A DNA stretch of 64,000 nucleotides, from contig CAJNYU010000017.1 in the NCBI GenBank assembly GCA_905331475.1, positions 19,873 through 83,872 of the forward strand, given 5' to 3'. This DNA is from Rotaria socialis (taxonomy: Eukaryota; Rotifera; Eurotatoria; Philodinida; Philodinidae). Below the pieces are notes generated by a model that was not told where the DNA came from, ran no database searches, and saw only the letters and a program-made list of their open reading frames with translations. Positions 13,225 to 25,477 of this stretch are shown in pieces (the first letter of the stretch is position 1; every line of letters starts with the position of its first letter). The position numbers and the translations under genes were made by a program.

Positions 13225-15136
13225 TGATGATGAGCAAATATATTATAATTAATGATCGATGAATTACAACGAAAAGTAAATCATTGAAAAAAAGCGACAG
13301 GCGTACATAATCGAAAAGCAACGAATATAATATTTGTGTTCAACTGAAAGAAGAATTGACGGAAAAGAAGCAAAAAAAATCATTAATCTGAAACAAAACG
13401 AAATTCGAAGGAAAAATTATCTCTGCGGAAGATCATTGACTTTCAAATAATCAAATTTCCTTTTATATTGTATTGTTGCTCATTGTTTCTCTTGTTCAAC
13501 AAAGTCATTATCTGATCAACATCGGATTTTAATCAGCCTAGAATATGTCAAAATAATACTTTCTTTCTAGAGAAAAATTAATTCAATAAGACTTTCATTA
13601 TCTACTAATATTTACTGCATAGAATAACAGTAAAAACTTGAAAATTATTTGTCAATACATACTTTCAAAGATATAATTGTTTAATGAAACGAATGACAAA
13701 AGCAAAAAAAAGGAAGAAATTCAACGACTGCTGTGTATTTTTTTGAACTGAGCTCGTCTTTTTTTTCTAATTCTAATAACTTGATTACTATCTGAAAGCT
13801 GATCTCATCTCTGTTTCCCAACAGCAACTAAACATATACGACTCAGTATTCTTGTTAGCATTAATGATAAGAAGACCAGATGACTGAGTTGATAAAAAGA
13901 GAGAGAGAGAGAAATAGAGACGATATTCTATCTGAAAACTTTCTCGCGTAAATAAAGAAACAACAGCATAATAGATCGATCATGTAGAGACAAGTCAAAA
14001 GCTGCGATAAACGCTAAAAGGAAAAACAAAAAGTGTGTTGTTTTAGGTGACAAATGAATCAACAACTACACACTTAAAAAGAACAGCCATTATTACTTGA
14101 TAGATACTTTTATTTCTTTTAACTACAGGTATTGTTTTAGAGATTAAGCAATAAAAAGAGAAGAAAATAAACTACTCTGAAAACTTTCAATCAACATTTT
14201 CTTGCATTTTATTCAAAAGGATAGAAACGAAAAACGATTCATATACGTATTTTGACGATATCTTATCAAATGAGAGTATTGATTTGAAAAAACAAATATG
14301 CGCAGTTTTAATTAGTACAGACTGCGCTGCCCTTGACAAACTAATGATAAATTTGACATAGAAAAAGAAAAACTTGACAAAAACTACCAAACATTAGGAA
14401 CCAATCAATATCTTCAGTCTTGTCTGTTATTCTTGCTGATGGATGTAAACAAGAACAATACGTTTTCGCATGTTTTCCTTCTTAATATGAAAAGACTGAT
14501 GTTTACTTACATTAAGAGAAAAAATATCATTTCTATGAACAAACATTTGATTATTTTCTTTTACGACCTAGAATCTTCATCAGTTCTATCTAGTATTGAA
14601 TATATAATTGACGTATGCGAACACTTAGAGAAGAAGTATGCTTTATAAATATGTATTACATGTAATGATCATTAATAGCAAGTGTTTGTTTACAAATTGG
14701 CGCTGCAATACTCTCACTACCGTTTATACCTTTCTAACAAGAATTGAATTAATATTATTCTTCATCATTCTATCAATGACAAACACAAAATTATATAAAT
14801 ATTGCGAGCACATGGGATATCTATCATTTATCTTATCCAGCGCTTTTCTTTGTATTTGACTTTTTATCGTATGATATACAATAAGAGGCATTTTTTCATA
14901 AATTACTTATTGAATACAGTGGATTCATTTAATACAAGTCATTCAGGGAAACGATCAATTCCATAAAAATCTTAGACTTTTCTATATGCAACTAACAAAC
15001 TAAGAAGTCAAATATTTTAGAAAACATAAATCCGATTTAGATATAAAAAAAAGAATTAAAACTTCGATTGGTTTACATGATACAAATGAAAAATAAAACT
15101 ATCTATATATCCGCCTGGAAAAAGTAATCTCATACA
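13225..15136. other. intergenic upstream of the channel gene
   Basis: AT-rich sequence with a short AGAG-rich tract near 13900. Open frames at 14187-14859 are isolated and rich in Ile, Phe and Tyr, as expected by chance in AT-rich DNA. No feature is supported. Confidence 0.5.
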
Positions 15137-16319
15137 ATATTCTTGATATATCATCTTCATACATTAACATTTTGAGAAATGTCATTATGTATTCGAATAG
15201 CCCATGAAATTCTCTATAACTCAATATATGTACATTTTGAATTACACTCGTTCGCTAAAGATAAATTCAAGTGCAGTAAAGACACCCTCATCGTCAGATT
15301 CCTCGAAAATTCATTTTCTGTTCTTTTAAATATAGAACAAGTTATTACAAAAGTAAGTATGTTATTACTCTTCCAATTATTCCTTTTAACTCCATTTTTA
15401 AAACTTTATTTCAATTTTTTAACTGATAAGAATCAAACAAGACAGGAAAAGAAAAAACACAAAAAAGGGAAAAAAACAACAACCTCATATCAAAACGCAT
15501 ATCCCTTTATATATTCTCCTTTCATACTTTCTCCCCCTCCCATATCTCATCACATACTGATGACGTTTCTTCCATTACATAGGGGTAAATTTAGTACATG
15601 GAGAGAGACAAGAGAGAGAAAAAAACATCAAAGAATGCAATGGATGATACCATAACGAAACACAAAGCAGAATATAGAAGATATATCCTAACTAAATTTA
15701 TATCATGGCCATCGGCCATGACAAAGTATATATTCTGAAAGCACGTGAAATTCTCTACCATTCTGTACTTCTACCAGTCTTGACTTGCAATTGTTCGATG
15801 ACAAATATTTCGAGCATTGTTATTGTACCCTAGTTCACATGAACTCATGTAGCAGCTTATGAACGATTATCTGCTAAAAACGTAAGAGGTATGGATAACG
15901 AACCACCCATCAAACCTGATCTCGGTGCTGTTGGGGGTGTTTGGTCTTAGATAAACAGCTTTCCTCAGGGATATTGCTTGAACTCTCAACAATATCAAAC
16001 CTAGGAACGTGATGCGTGAGTACATTAACAATACTCGAAAGATTTGTCCTCAAATAATTGCAAGTCAAGGTCGAAAAAAACACAGGCTAATAGAGAATTT
16101 CATGCGCTTTCAAAATATATATTTATTTTTGTAAATATATTTTTCTATATCGGGGAATCTGACGATGAGGGCGTCTTTACTGCACTTGAGTTTATCTTTA
16201 GCAAACGAGTGCAATTCAAAATGTACATATATTGAGTTATAGAGAATTTCATGGGCTATCCGAATATATAATGATATTTCTCAAAATGTTAATGTATGAA
16301 GATGATATATCAAGAATAT
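15137..16319. repeat. foldback element with 170-bp inverted arms
   Basis: Left arm 15137-15306 and right arm 16150-16319 are inverted copies at roughly 95 percent identity by eye. A second, inner inverted pair matches 15723-15792 with 16055-16135. The right side is continuous (16055-16319), while in the left side the two blocks are separated by about 415 bp, so the left arm seems to have been split by an insertion or the right arm shortened. Near 15703 there is a small 8-bp hairpin TCATGGCC/GGCCATGA. No coding sequence survives; the frame at 15179-15655 runs through the arm and the inserted segment and is not gene-like. I could not define a target duplication. Confidence 0.75.
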
Positions 16320-16769
16320 CGCGTGACATTATTGTTTTCCAGACGGACATAGGTATTGTTATAATATAGTAAAAATATCAATCTGTTATTGTCATGCATT
16401 ATCTAGGTACAGATCAAAAGTTACCATAAATCTAACTTCACGTGTTAATAATTTCGTTAGCAATGATTTAAGCAAATAAATACAACGATAGATAATTTCA
16501 ATTGTCACAACAATTCTCATACAATTTCTAACGTAAGAATAGAACAATCATAAACTTACTACCAAAAGATAACATTAGAAGAAAAATTGAGATTGGACTG
16601 TTTCTTCTAATATATTTTATACTCCAAAAGATTTTTTAAATTTATACATTCATGTTTAACCACTATATAATAGATCCTGCTTTTTAATATAATTATTTTC
16701 TCTATTTGTTTTGTCTTAAATTCACAAGAACAACATAAGAATTAATATAAATGAAGAATTAGTTCTATT
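16320..16769. other. intergenic, nothing recognised
   Basis: AT-rich sequence between the foldback element and the decayed gene that follows. No coding or repeat structure seen. Confidence 0.5.
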
Positions 16770-18600
16770 TTAATCTGAGTCGATTAATTGAAGTTCTTTA
16801 ATGAGATTTTCATAAGTAGCTACGATTTGACGATATTCGAGTAATTGAAAACGGTTTTGTTCTAATCGAAGTCGAATAGAAAACAAATCTGGTCATATCG
16901 ATGTTAATTGGCATGTTATTATTTGAATTTGTTTATTCGATGAATGAAGAGCTTGTCGTTCAATTTTTGTCGGTGAAAATTGAATTGATTCTCCAGAATG
17001 ATATCGCTTTGTATCATTAGAATTCGAAATTGTCATAGCTGAAAGTAAACTTGATGAATAATGATGTTGATTTAGTGAAATCACTGATGGTGAATGTTCT
17101 AATTCTAGAATAGCATTAATTGTACTTGAACTTGAACGTAATGATGATCGAATAATAAAATGTGAAATGTCTTGATTACTTTGAATTTTTACTGTTCGTT
17201 TTCGATGAAATGATGTAAATACACTTTCAAGAAGAGGAGTTGTTAATATCTCATCATGAGAGTCTTGTCACAAAATTCTCAAATGAAACAGAAATGTTCG
17301 TCAAACTATTATTTAACGCTGGAAGTGGATCCACACGATCGATCTGAATTATTTCATACGGTGGTGGTGATGTTGGTGTTAGTACGACGGTTTGATCGTT
17401 TTTGTGTACTCAAAAAAAAAAGAGTACACTATAGAATCGGTGAGTGTGTCCGGCCGTTTATTCGATAACTCTTCAGAATTACATTCGATTGAGCTGACAT
17501 TTTGTGCACAGAATTGTCTTATCAATATCTAGGTCGAGTTCGAAGATGAGAAGGATCCGTCAAGAAATGGCTGAGTTGTCGAAAAAATTGTCATTTTTGA
17601 TCAGACCATCCCTGAGGGGGAGTACAGGGATTTTTCAAAAAAAAAATTTTCTCAGAATTATTCACAACATATATAAATCGACTCAGTTTTTAACGCTGAT
17701 TCTAAATCTGATATTAGTTTTGAACTAAGTCATAGCTTTCTAACGAAACATCGCCTGAAAAACGTCTCAAAATTCACAAAAACTCCATCCAGAAATCAAA
17801 TTGTCTAGTTTTTCATGATAATTTTCGTGTTCAGGCATTCTAGAATGACTCATATGTCGCATGCACTTTTTGCAGTACACATAACTCTCGGATGAAATCC
17901 GAAGTTTCCACATTTATTTATTTTATTCTCATATAATTTTTAAAATGATGATATCATTGTTATAGGCTCGAATTTTTGTTTGTAATGAAATTGATCATGT
18001 TTTCTATGATTATCTAATGCCATCGACTTATTTATATTGTTTTTATTGAATTATCGTTCGTAAATATGCGATTTACTGTTGGAATGATTTGTTTGCGTAC
18101 AAGTTGTATTGAAACTATCATCAGGATTTGAAACAAAATATGGTTTAGATCGAATGGATTTTTTTGTTTTGAATAATATTGATTATTTGCAAGTCGATGA
18201 TCATCATTATTTAAGGAGTAAATATGAAAATATTTAATGAAGCATTGCAATATTCTTACTCGTTTTGAATGAATATGATTTTTATTAATAAATTTATTTG
18301 CATACGATGATGATGCTGACAATTGTTTTCGTGATGGTTTTTTCGACTGAGAATGATCAGTAATAACATTATAATAATAAACTCGATTAGTTGAACTTTT
18401 ATGTTTTTCCCACCAACAAGTTGATTTTTGGTGTTTAGTTATTCTTTTGCGTTTTTTTATGATAATGATGCCGAAAGAATTTCCTTGTTCGATATTTTTC
18501 AGAAGATAACCATTATTAAACAGCTGATTTATTTTGGAAAAACTTGATTTTCTTCTTTAGCAACATGATGATGACTATTCGCGTTTATCATAGATTTATT
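16770..18600 (-). pseudogene. decayed protein gene of unknown family
   Basis: Several stretches read like real protein on the minus strand, but they lie in different frames. From the 5' side they are: a block beginning NGYLLKNIEQGNSF (about 18520); NNDDHRLANNQYYSKQK followed, after a shift at a seven-A run, by KPYFVSNPDDSFNTTCTQTN; SSIECNSEELSNKRPDTLTD; TPTSPPPYEIIQIDRVDPLP; then a shift to EILTTPLLESVFTSFHRKR; and finally DLFSIRLRLEQNRFQLLEYR before a TAA at 16770. An in-frame TGA (16893-16895) interrupts the last block. At least three frame breaks plus one nonsense codon make an intact product unlikely. The middle (17640-18030) looks non-coding and may be an insertion or intron. The ending is helical. 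I do not recognise the family. Confidence 0.65.
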
Positions 18601-19155
18601 AGTTCAGCATGAACTACAAATGCGCTCTTGGAAACGAAAGTCTCAAATTATAATTAGTATAATTGATTTGAATTGCTATGCTATTAAATAAACACTTCAA
18701 ATAAAACAGAATTTGCTTTTCGTTTCAGCTCATTTTGTTCGTTCGAGAATACAGGTTATTCTTTCTTTTTTTTTATGAAGCTGCTTCATTAATAAAAACT
18801 AATATTGTTATTCGTAATTGCTTTGAAAGTATTTCTATGCTTGTCGAACGTTTTTATCAAAGTTAACGAATCATTTCCAATGAACTTTTATTTTACTGAT
18901 AGATAATATTAATTATAAATATTTTAAAATAAAATATTATATCAAGCAGAGAAAATGAATTGAAATATATTTGATATGAGCATGTTATTTTTCTAATATT
19001 TTATTTTATTTTATTCTATTTTACATAAAGCATGAATCAAGATAGAAAGATCTATGAACGAAAAGCCGGTTTCTCTTTGTATTCATATTGTAAGACCCGC
19101 ATCTAGAATAGAAGAAAAAATAATAAACCAAAAAGTTAAAAAAATAGTAAAATAT
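18601..19155. other. intergenic
   Basis: AT-rich spacer between the decayed gene and the 3' end of the HAUS5-like gene. Nothing recognised. Confidence 0.5.
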
Positions 19156-21181
19156 TCAAACTTCTTTGATAATATTTTGAAAAAATTGTTCATATTGATT
19201 AAAATCTTGTTGACATTGTTTAAGTGCTTCTTCCATTTGATTATCGACGCGTGTTAAAAGATCCCAATCAATGGATGATATTGATGGATATTTAATTGAT
19301 AATGTTTCATCCTCATTTATATCAATATCCCAACTAAATTTAACTAAATAAAATGATTGCAATAAATTAAAATTTACCTTTGATTTTCTTCTATAATGGG
19401 CATATTTGTTGTTATTGGTGGTTCAAGTATTAAAGTATCTTGTGTTCGAATGCCAAGTAATTGTTTAAGCGATGTTAATGGTGTTGTTGGAGTTTGCGAT
19501 GGAATCATAACTAATGGCGTCGGAGGAGATTTTATTGTAATTTCAATTGGATTATTGATTAAATTTATTCGAGAAAATTGTTCAATTGGCCATGTTAAAA
19601 TATTTGAACGAAGATCATTTGATAATGATAAATGCATTATATTTAATGAATGAAAACGTGTTGGAAGATCATTTATAAGTCGAGTATAGTCTCGAATTTT
19701 TAATTCGAGTCTATCAAAAAAAAGTATAATAAATTCTTCTTTTGATGATGAAAATAAAAATGATTACTTTTCTAATTTTTCTAAAGGGTTTTCTTGAATA
19801 ATTTTATTTAATTGATTATCGATTCGATTAAGTTCATTTCGTTTTTCAATTATTTGTTGATGGATACGTGGAATCGATTTTTCATCAGATTTTTTATTTT
19901 GTTCAATTTCCGTTTGAATTTTCGTTTTCAATAAACTTAAATGGACTTCAACTGATTTACTCTAAAAATGAAAACTATGAATGATAAAAAATAACTTTCT
20001 TTCTTATTTCGTTCTAACTAACAGCAATCATTGCATCAAGAATAGACAACAATTGGGTTTGTTCGTCAGATGGTCGACGAGATAAAACTTCTCGTTTACT
20101 GTCTGCAAGTCGACTATGAAGTTTAGCACATTCCATACGAATATTTGCCAAATGTACAAATCTACAAATGATGTATACATCAAATTATTGAAGAGAGCAA
20201 ATGATTATACTGTTTGGTAAAATCCAGGTTAGCTTTTGTAAGAGCCTCTTCGTAATTATCCATAATAGATGAACTTCGTTCTTGATCATCTTTTTCTATT
20301 TTACTAAAAAATTAAATTTCAAAAGTTATTAAATAGAAGTATGAATTTCTAAGAAGAAAAAAGAAGAAAACCTAAGCTGATTAATTCTTTGTTGAAGAAG
20401 TGTATTCATCAGAGAGCATAAATCATTCAAATTAATTGATTGTTGAAATTTTTCTGTTAATGAAATATTTAAATTCATTAATTCGGCAACTAATCCTTAA
20501 AATAAACAAATAATATCTTTTACAATAAAAAAAAACATTGATAAAATCAATACCTTGATGATTTACTCCATTCATTGATGTTAATAAATTTAATTGTTCT
20601 TTCATTAGAGCCAATTGATTTAAATAATTTGTTAGTTGTCGATAAATTTGAAGTTGTTTATCAAGTGAAGAAATCAAGTTATGCTCATCATTGATCATTG
20701 TTTGAACACGATTTAATTCGTTGAAAATATTTGTCGATTGTTCAGAGCGTGCTGAATAAATTTCACGTAGACGAAGCCCAATTCTTTGTTCTATTTGACC
20801 TTGTTGAATTTGAGCATTTTTATGTTGTTCCCACCTGTCTGGATAACGTTCTTTCAATTCAGCGATACGTATAGATTCTTTTACTTTTCTGAAATAAATA
20901 AATTTACAATTGAAACCTGAAACTTGCATTATTTTCTTTGTCTTCAAGTTACTTGACATAATCAGCTGGATGACAATGTCGAATCATTTTTTGCCAAATA
21001 TCTTGTAAATTTGAATTGGACGTTAGACAATGTAGATTATCTCCATCAATAATAATATCAGCTGTTCAATTAGAAAAGTAAATAATATGAAAGAATGAAA
21101 ATCTTAGAACTTACATTGAAATGATTGAAACCAACGAGCCAATGCATCGGCTGTTGATGCTGAACGATCTTCGCTTAACAT
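19156..21181 (-). CDS. coiled-coil protein, probable augmin subunit HAUS5
   Basis: Nine exons (21115-21181, 20953-21061, 20554-20888, 20372-20495, 20211-20303, 20023-20161, 19768-19961, 19378-19710, 19156-19333) splice cleanly into about 523 residues. The N-terminus has ALARWFQSFQ and then LQDIWQKMIRHCHPADYVKK, resembling the start of HAUS5, where a short globular head precedes long coiled coils. The middle is heptad-like and Gln/Glu/Leu-rich. The end is VDNQMEEALKQCQQDFNQYE. Augmin binds spindle microtubules and recruits gamma-tubulin for branching nucleation. The HAUS5 call rests on remembered similarity of the N-terminal block and on overall architecture, so it is tentative; another coiled-coil centrosomal protein is the alternative. 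The last acceptor was placed at 19334 because the closer AG would bring an immediate stop. It faces DBT head to head across about 930 bp. Confidence 0.7.
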
Positions 21182-22110
21182 ATCTTTTCTTTCTACTCGG
21201 GGTTACATGTAACAGAAATACAACGCTATATGAAACATATACGCGGGGCCTGAAAATTTATTAACGCCATCTATTCAAAAGAATCCTTCATTGATTTGAT
21301 TAACTGAGACGAAAAAGTGAGAAAACGTTTTTTTTATTTATTGATGCTCTCAATTATAGATGGATTTTTTTTTCTAAATGAAATGAAACACTTCAAATGA
21401 AATCTAAATGGATACCAAAAAAAGCTAATGAAATATCAGGAGGTTGTCATTGCTGATTAACCATTATTAATTTTTTTCTTCTGTGAATTTAACTTTGTGT
21501 TTATTGAAAACATTCGAATAGTTCATTGGATTAATTGATATAATAGAAGATAAAAATATATGATAAAGTCTTCATTAATCTTTATAAAAAAAAATAGTTC
21601 TTTTGTTCATGCTAAGAGTCTAATCTTTCTTTTTGAATGAAGACCATTCTAATGAGATTTTCTATTATATTAAAAATTTATGATCCTTCATAAATACTAT
21701 CCTCAAATTTCAATATTGAAAAGTTTGTTATTCAACTACAGCAGAGAAAACATAGATCTTATATTTTGTATATCATGATAAGTGTTACCAGAAAAAATGT
21801 ATTACTGTCATAGTGAATAAGTCTCATCGAGAACGCTTATTGTACACGATTTGAAATAAAAATTCTTCAGTCAATATCGAGATCCATTGAAATAAAACTA
21901 TCCTAGTTCTATTTAAAGAGAATTTCCTAAAATTTCTATAACTTATTTGAAATAAGAAAGATTTCTAGATATGAATCTCTTCGAGCATTATTCATTCTTA
22001 ATCATACTTATCTATTGTGATAAATCTACAGTGATCTGTAATCTGTGAAAACGTCTTTTAACACAGTCATAACAAGGATAAAAATTATTTTGATTTATAC
22101 TCTAAGAACG
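21182..22110. promoter_or_regulatory. shared upstream region of divergent HAUS5-like and DBT genes
   Basis: About 930 bp between two start codons on opposite strands. It must contain both promoters, but no TATA box, initiator or factor site can be assigned with confidence. Confidence 0.4.
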
Positions 22111-24142
22111 ATGTTAGCTCGACCTGTATGTCTTGATACACTTCTTCGATGTTTTGTTTTGCCATCGTCATGCTTTCGAAATACGTTCAATCGATCTTCA
22201 TTCAATCAATTTTTTCCAATTGTATCTTCCAGTTTTTCTCATGGTCAGTCAATATTCACTATACCAATATCATCAAATAATGTCTCTACAATAGTAAAAT
22301 GTTTATAACAAAATATTTATGTTTTCCTAAACATATTTTTATATATTTAGAAATTTTCATTTCGTTCATATTCAATATCTTCATCTCGATCATCACCTGT
22401 TGTCCAATTTAAGCTGGCTGATATTGGTGAAGGTATACGAGAAGTTGAAATTATAGAATGGTTTGTTCGATTTTTAATAACATACACTAATTTGTTTAAA
22501 CTAGATATTAACATGTATTAAGGTATGTTCAAGTTGGTGACAATGTCAAACAATTCGATAAGATTTGTGAAGTTCAATCGGATAAAGCGAATGTAACAAT
22601 CATATCTCGATACGGTGGAACTATTGTTAAACTTCATCAAAATATTAGTAAAGCAGCTAAAGTTGGTGAACCACTTGTTGATATTAAACTTGAACATGAT
22701 CTTGATGTTTTAACTGGAACTAAAAGTAGAAATTTTTGTATATTTTAAAACTAAAAATTTTAAGGTAAACTTTTCTCGTTTTAAGCTGCAACTATTATGA
22801 CAGATGATACTTTCGATAGTGCAGTGTATAAGGATTCATTAGCTAATATTTTAGTTACCCCAGCAATAAGACAAATGGCTAAAGAGTTACAAGTAAATAG
22901 ATGCAATGTGATTTTTATTTTTCTTAAAATTCTTTTTTATTAGATTTCATTAAATGATGTTCAAGGAACGGGAAAAGATGGAAGAATATTGAAAGAAGAT
23001 ATAATTCGTTTTAAATCAGCAAAATCAACACCATCAAAATTTTCATCTGGAAGTTAGTTTTAGTTTAGTTTTTGATTAAATTTTTATTTCTCATCTTAAC
23101 AAAAATAGTTCCTCCGCCATCACCAACAGCTGTCAAGCAAACATCTAGATTGCGTCCAACGCCGGTACCTACTTCATCAAGTCTTAAAAAAGCGTCTGAC
23201 CATTCCGTAACAAAAGCTAAGAATGACAGAAATGAACCGATACAAGGAACCCGTAAAACTATAATTCAAACAATGATTCAAACTAGTTCAATACCACATT
23301 TTACTTATTGTGATGAATACGATATGACACAATTAGAGAAAATAAGAAAACAATTGAAAAATCAATTAAATAATAAACAAAAACAAAAACAAGTGCATTC
23401 TTATATGCCATTTATCATAAAAGCATGTTCACTAGCTTTATGTGATTATCCTATTCTCAATGCTCATATTGATTCGAAATGTGAAACAATAGCTTATAAA
23501 GTAAGATTTCTCAATCAAAGTATAACAATATCTACTGAATTCATTCGTAGGGTTCTCATAATGTTGGAATTATAATACATACAAAACATGGTTCGTTTGT
23601 ACCAAATATAAAAAATGTTCAGCAATTATCGATTGGTCAAATCACATATGAACTAAATCGTCTTCAAGAACTTGCTCAAAATGCAAATCTATCAACAGAA
23701 GATCTCACAAATGGAACATTTTCATTATCTAATATTGGAGATGTAATGATTTTATTTTTATTCATCTATTAATCATTCAAATTTATTTTATTATTATTGT
23801 TGTTGTTGTTGTTGTTGAAATAGATCGGTGGTACATATACTGTACCTGTTGTTCTTTCACCAGAAGTAGTTATTGGTGCATTAGGAAAAATTTTTGTAAG
23901 TATGTTTTATTTTATTATTTATTACTTTAATAAATCTCTTGTGATAATAGCGGCAAGCAGTCCCAGACGAAGATGAACAGAATTCAGATGAAAATAAAGA
24001 ATATTGTTCATCGCCTATTCACTCGACGATGTCTGTCAGTTGGTCGGCTGACCATCGTGTGATTGATGGTGCAACAATGGCTCGATTTTCAAATCGACTC
24101 AAATTTCTACTTGAAAATCCACTTCATACTCTCATCAATTAG
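22111..24142 (+). CDS. DBT: lipoamide acyltransferase, E2 of branched-chain 2-oxoacid dehydrogenase
   Basis: Mitochondrial matrix enzyme that moves the branched acyl group from E1 to CoA in valine, leucine and isoleucine breakdown. Nine exons (22111-22293, 22351-22460, 22523-22725, 22786-22892, 22944-23052, 23109-23500, 23551-23742, 23824-23895, 23951-24142) give about 519 residues. The first 75 or so residues are basic and hydroxylated, fitting a mitochondrial targeting peptide. The lipoyl domain follows ([16 protein letters not shown], then the [11 protein letters not shown] loop with the lipoyl-lysine in SDKA). A peripheral subunit-binding domain comes next ([25 protein letters not shown]), a Pro/Lys-rich linker, and the catalytic acyltransferase domain ending [17 protein letters not shown] with the HxxxDG motif. 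All key residues are present, and no frame break was found, so it appears functional. Confidence 0.95.
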
Positions 24143-24593
24143 AAATTTATACACGTTTTTCTCACGATTTCGAGAACATTTAAATCTTCATGATACAAAT
24201 ATTTTTTGCTATATTATATTGGATGAATACCTTCTGTTGATTATTAGTTGTTTGTATTTAGATTTAAGAAAAAAGAGTAAATAAGCGATGATATCATGTT
24301 CAAATCTTAATCATCACAAAGAATTTCCGAAATGAAAAGTTATTTTACTGGACATATGACTAAAACTGAAAAATTAGATTACTGATCTTGAAAGAAAATT
24401 TTGTTGGAATTTCAATCAAAATCGATTCACTCATTGCTGAATACGTTCGGAAAGAAAATAATTAGTAATCTATGAGTCTACTGATGAAATATCCATGGCA
24501 AATACTATGTTAAATGAAATTAGTTGATATGTGTATTTTTATTTAAGGTCTATTTCAAATTACTCTTACGTACGTGAGCATATTTAAAAGATA

Positions 24594-25473
24594 TGTTGTA
24601 GGCAAAATTGGAATCTAGGCAAATTCCGAATTTGCCCGGTCAAAATTGGAATTCTGATTCTGCCTAGGCAAAATCAGAATTCCAATTTTGACCGGATTTT
24701 TTTCAGGCAGAATTGGAATTCTAATTCTGCCCGGGCAAAATTAGAATCGGGCTAGAGATAAATTCTTAATAAGAAAATAATCAAAATTTAAGTGTTATAA
24801 CTATATTTTATTCAACAAAATCTTTTTTTCTGAACATTTTACAATTAGAAGCCTAAATGCTTTACTCTATTCATCCATATTTTTACAACAACCTCGTTTT
24901 GAATGACATTTTGTCAAACAAAAAACTCCATTTTTTTTACATGGACATTGTTTTGAAACGCATTTGCCTTTATAATCGCAAGTGCGACCACTTGTTGATG
25001 CACGATTTTCCCTTAGCTAATAATAAACATTTAACAATATCATCATAAACACATTGTTTTATAACACTTTTCGCTCGAAATCTTTCACTCAAAGAATTAT
25101 TATGTTTTTCTAATTCTTTATAATAAAGTGATTCCGCACTTTTCACTTCGACAGTTGTTGAATCCGATTGAGACATTTTCTATAAGATTGTGTGAAGCAC
25201 GTATCTCTATATTTATACTGTTTATCGATACGTCAGGCTTTTATCACGATTTTCTCTTTTTTTCTCATCTACTGTACGTTTACTAAAACATGTGACTATA
25301 TGAATTTATCTCTAGCTCGATTCTAATTTTGCCTAGGCAGAATTGGAATTCTGATTTTGCCCAAGAAAATGTTAGTCAGTATTAGAATTCTAATTTTGTC
25401 TAGTCAAAATTAGAATTCCAATTTTGCCCGGGCAAATTCGGAATTTGCCTAGATTCCAATTTTGCCTACAACA
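24594..25473. mobile_element. foldback-type DNA transposon built of palindromic units
   Basis: An 880-bp element with ends TGTTGTAGGCAAAATTGG; the first 46 bp are identical in inverted orientation at both ends. Inward, each end is an array of short palindromes around GAATTC or CCCGGG, with arms like GGCAAAATCAG or CAAAATTGG. A 4-bp duplication GATA flanks the element (24590-24593 and 25474-25477). The centre carries a cysteine-rich ORF on the minus strand (24867-25176). The superfamily is uncertain: a 4-bp duplication excludes typical hAT (8 bp), and the long palindromic ends are foldback-like. Confidence 0.85.
24867..25176 (-). pseudogene. cysteine-rich protein of the foldback element, one frameshift
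   Basis: The frame starts at ATG 25176 with MSQSDSTTVEVKSAES, contains KSVIKQCVYDDIVKCLLLAK, and then shifts near 25018. In the new frame it reads RTCDYKGKCVSKQCPCKK, NGVFCLTKCHSKRGCCKNMDE and a TAG. The spacing of cysteines (CxxxxC, CxC, CxxxC, CC) suggests a small zinc-binding module such as those often appended to transposon-encoded proteins; the exact family is not identified. One extra G in the run GGG at the break accounts for the shift. No transposase catalytic domain is present in the element, so this is either a relic or an accessory protein. Confidence 0.55.
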
Positions 25474-25477
25474 GATA

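Noticed and set aside
15179..15655. 158-residue plus-strand open frame
   Set aside because: It runs from an inverted-repeat arm into the segment splitting it, with low-complexity Lys/Phe runs and no exon signals; chance reading of repeat DNA.
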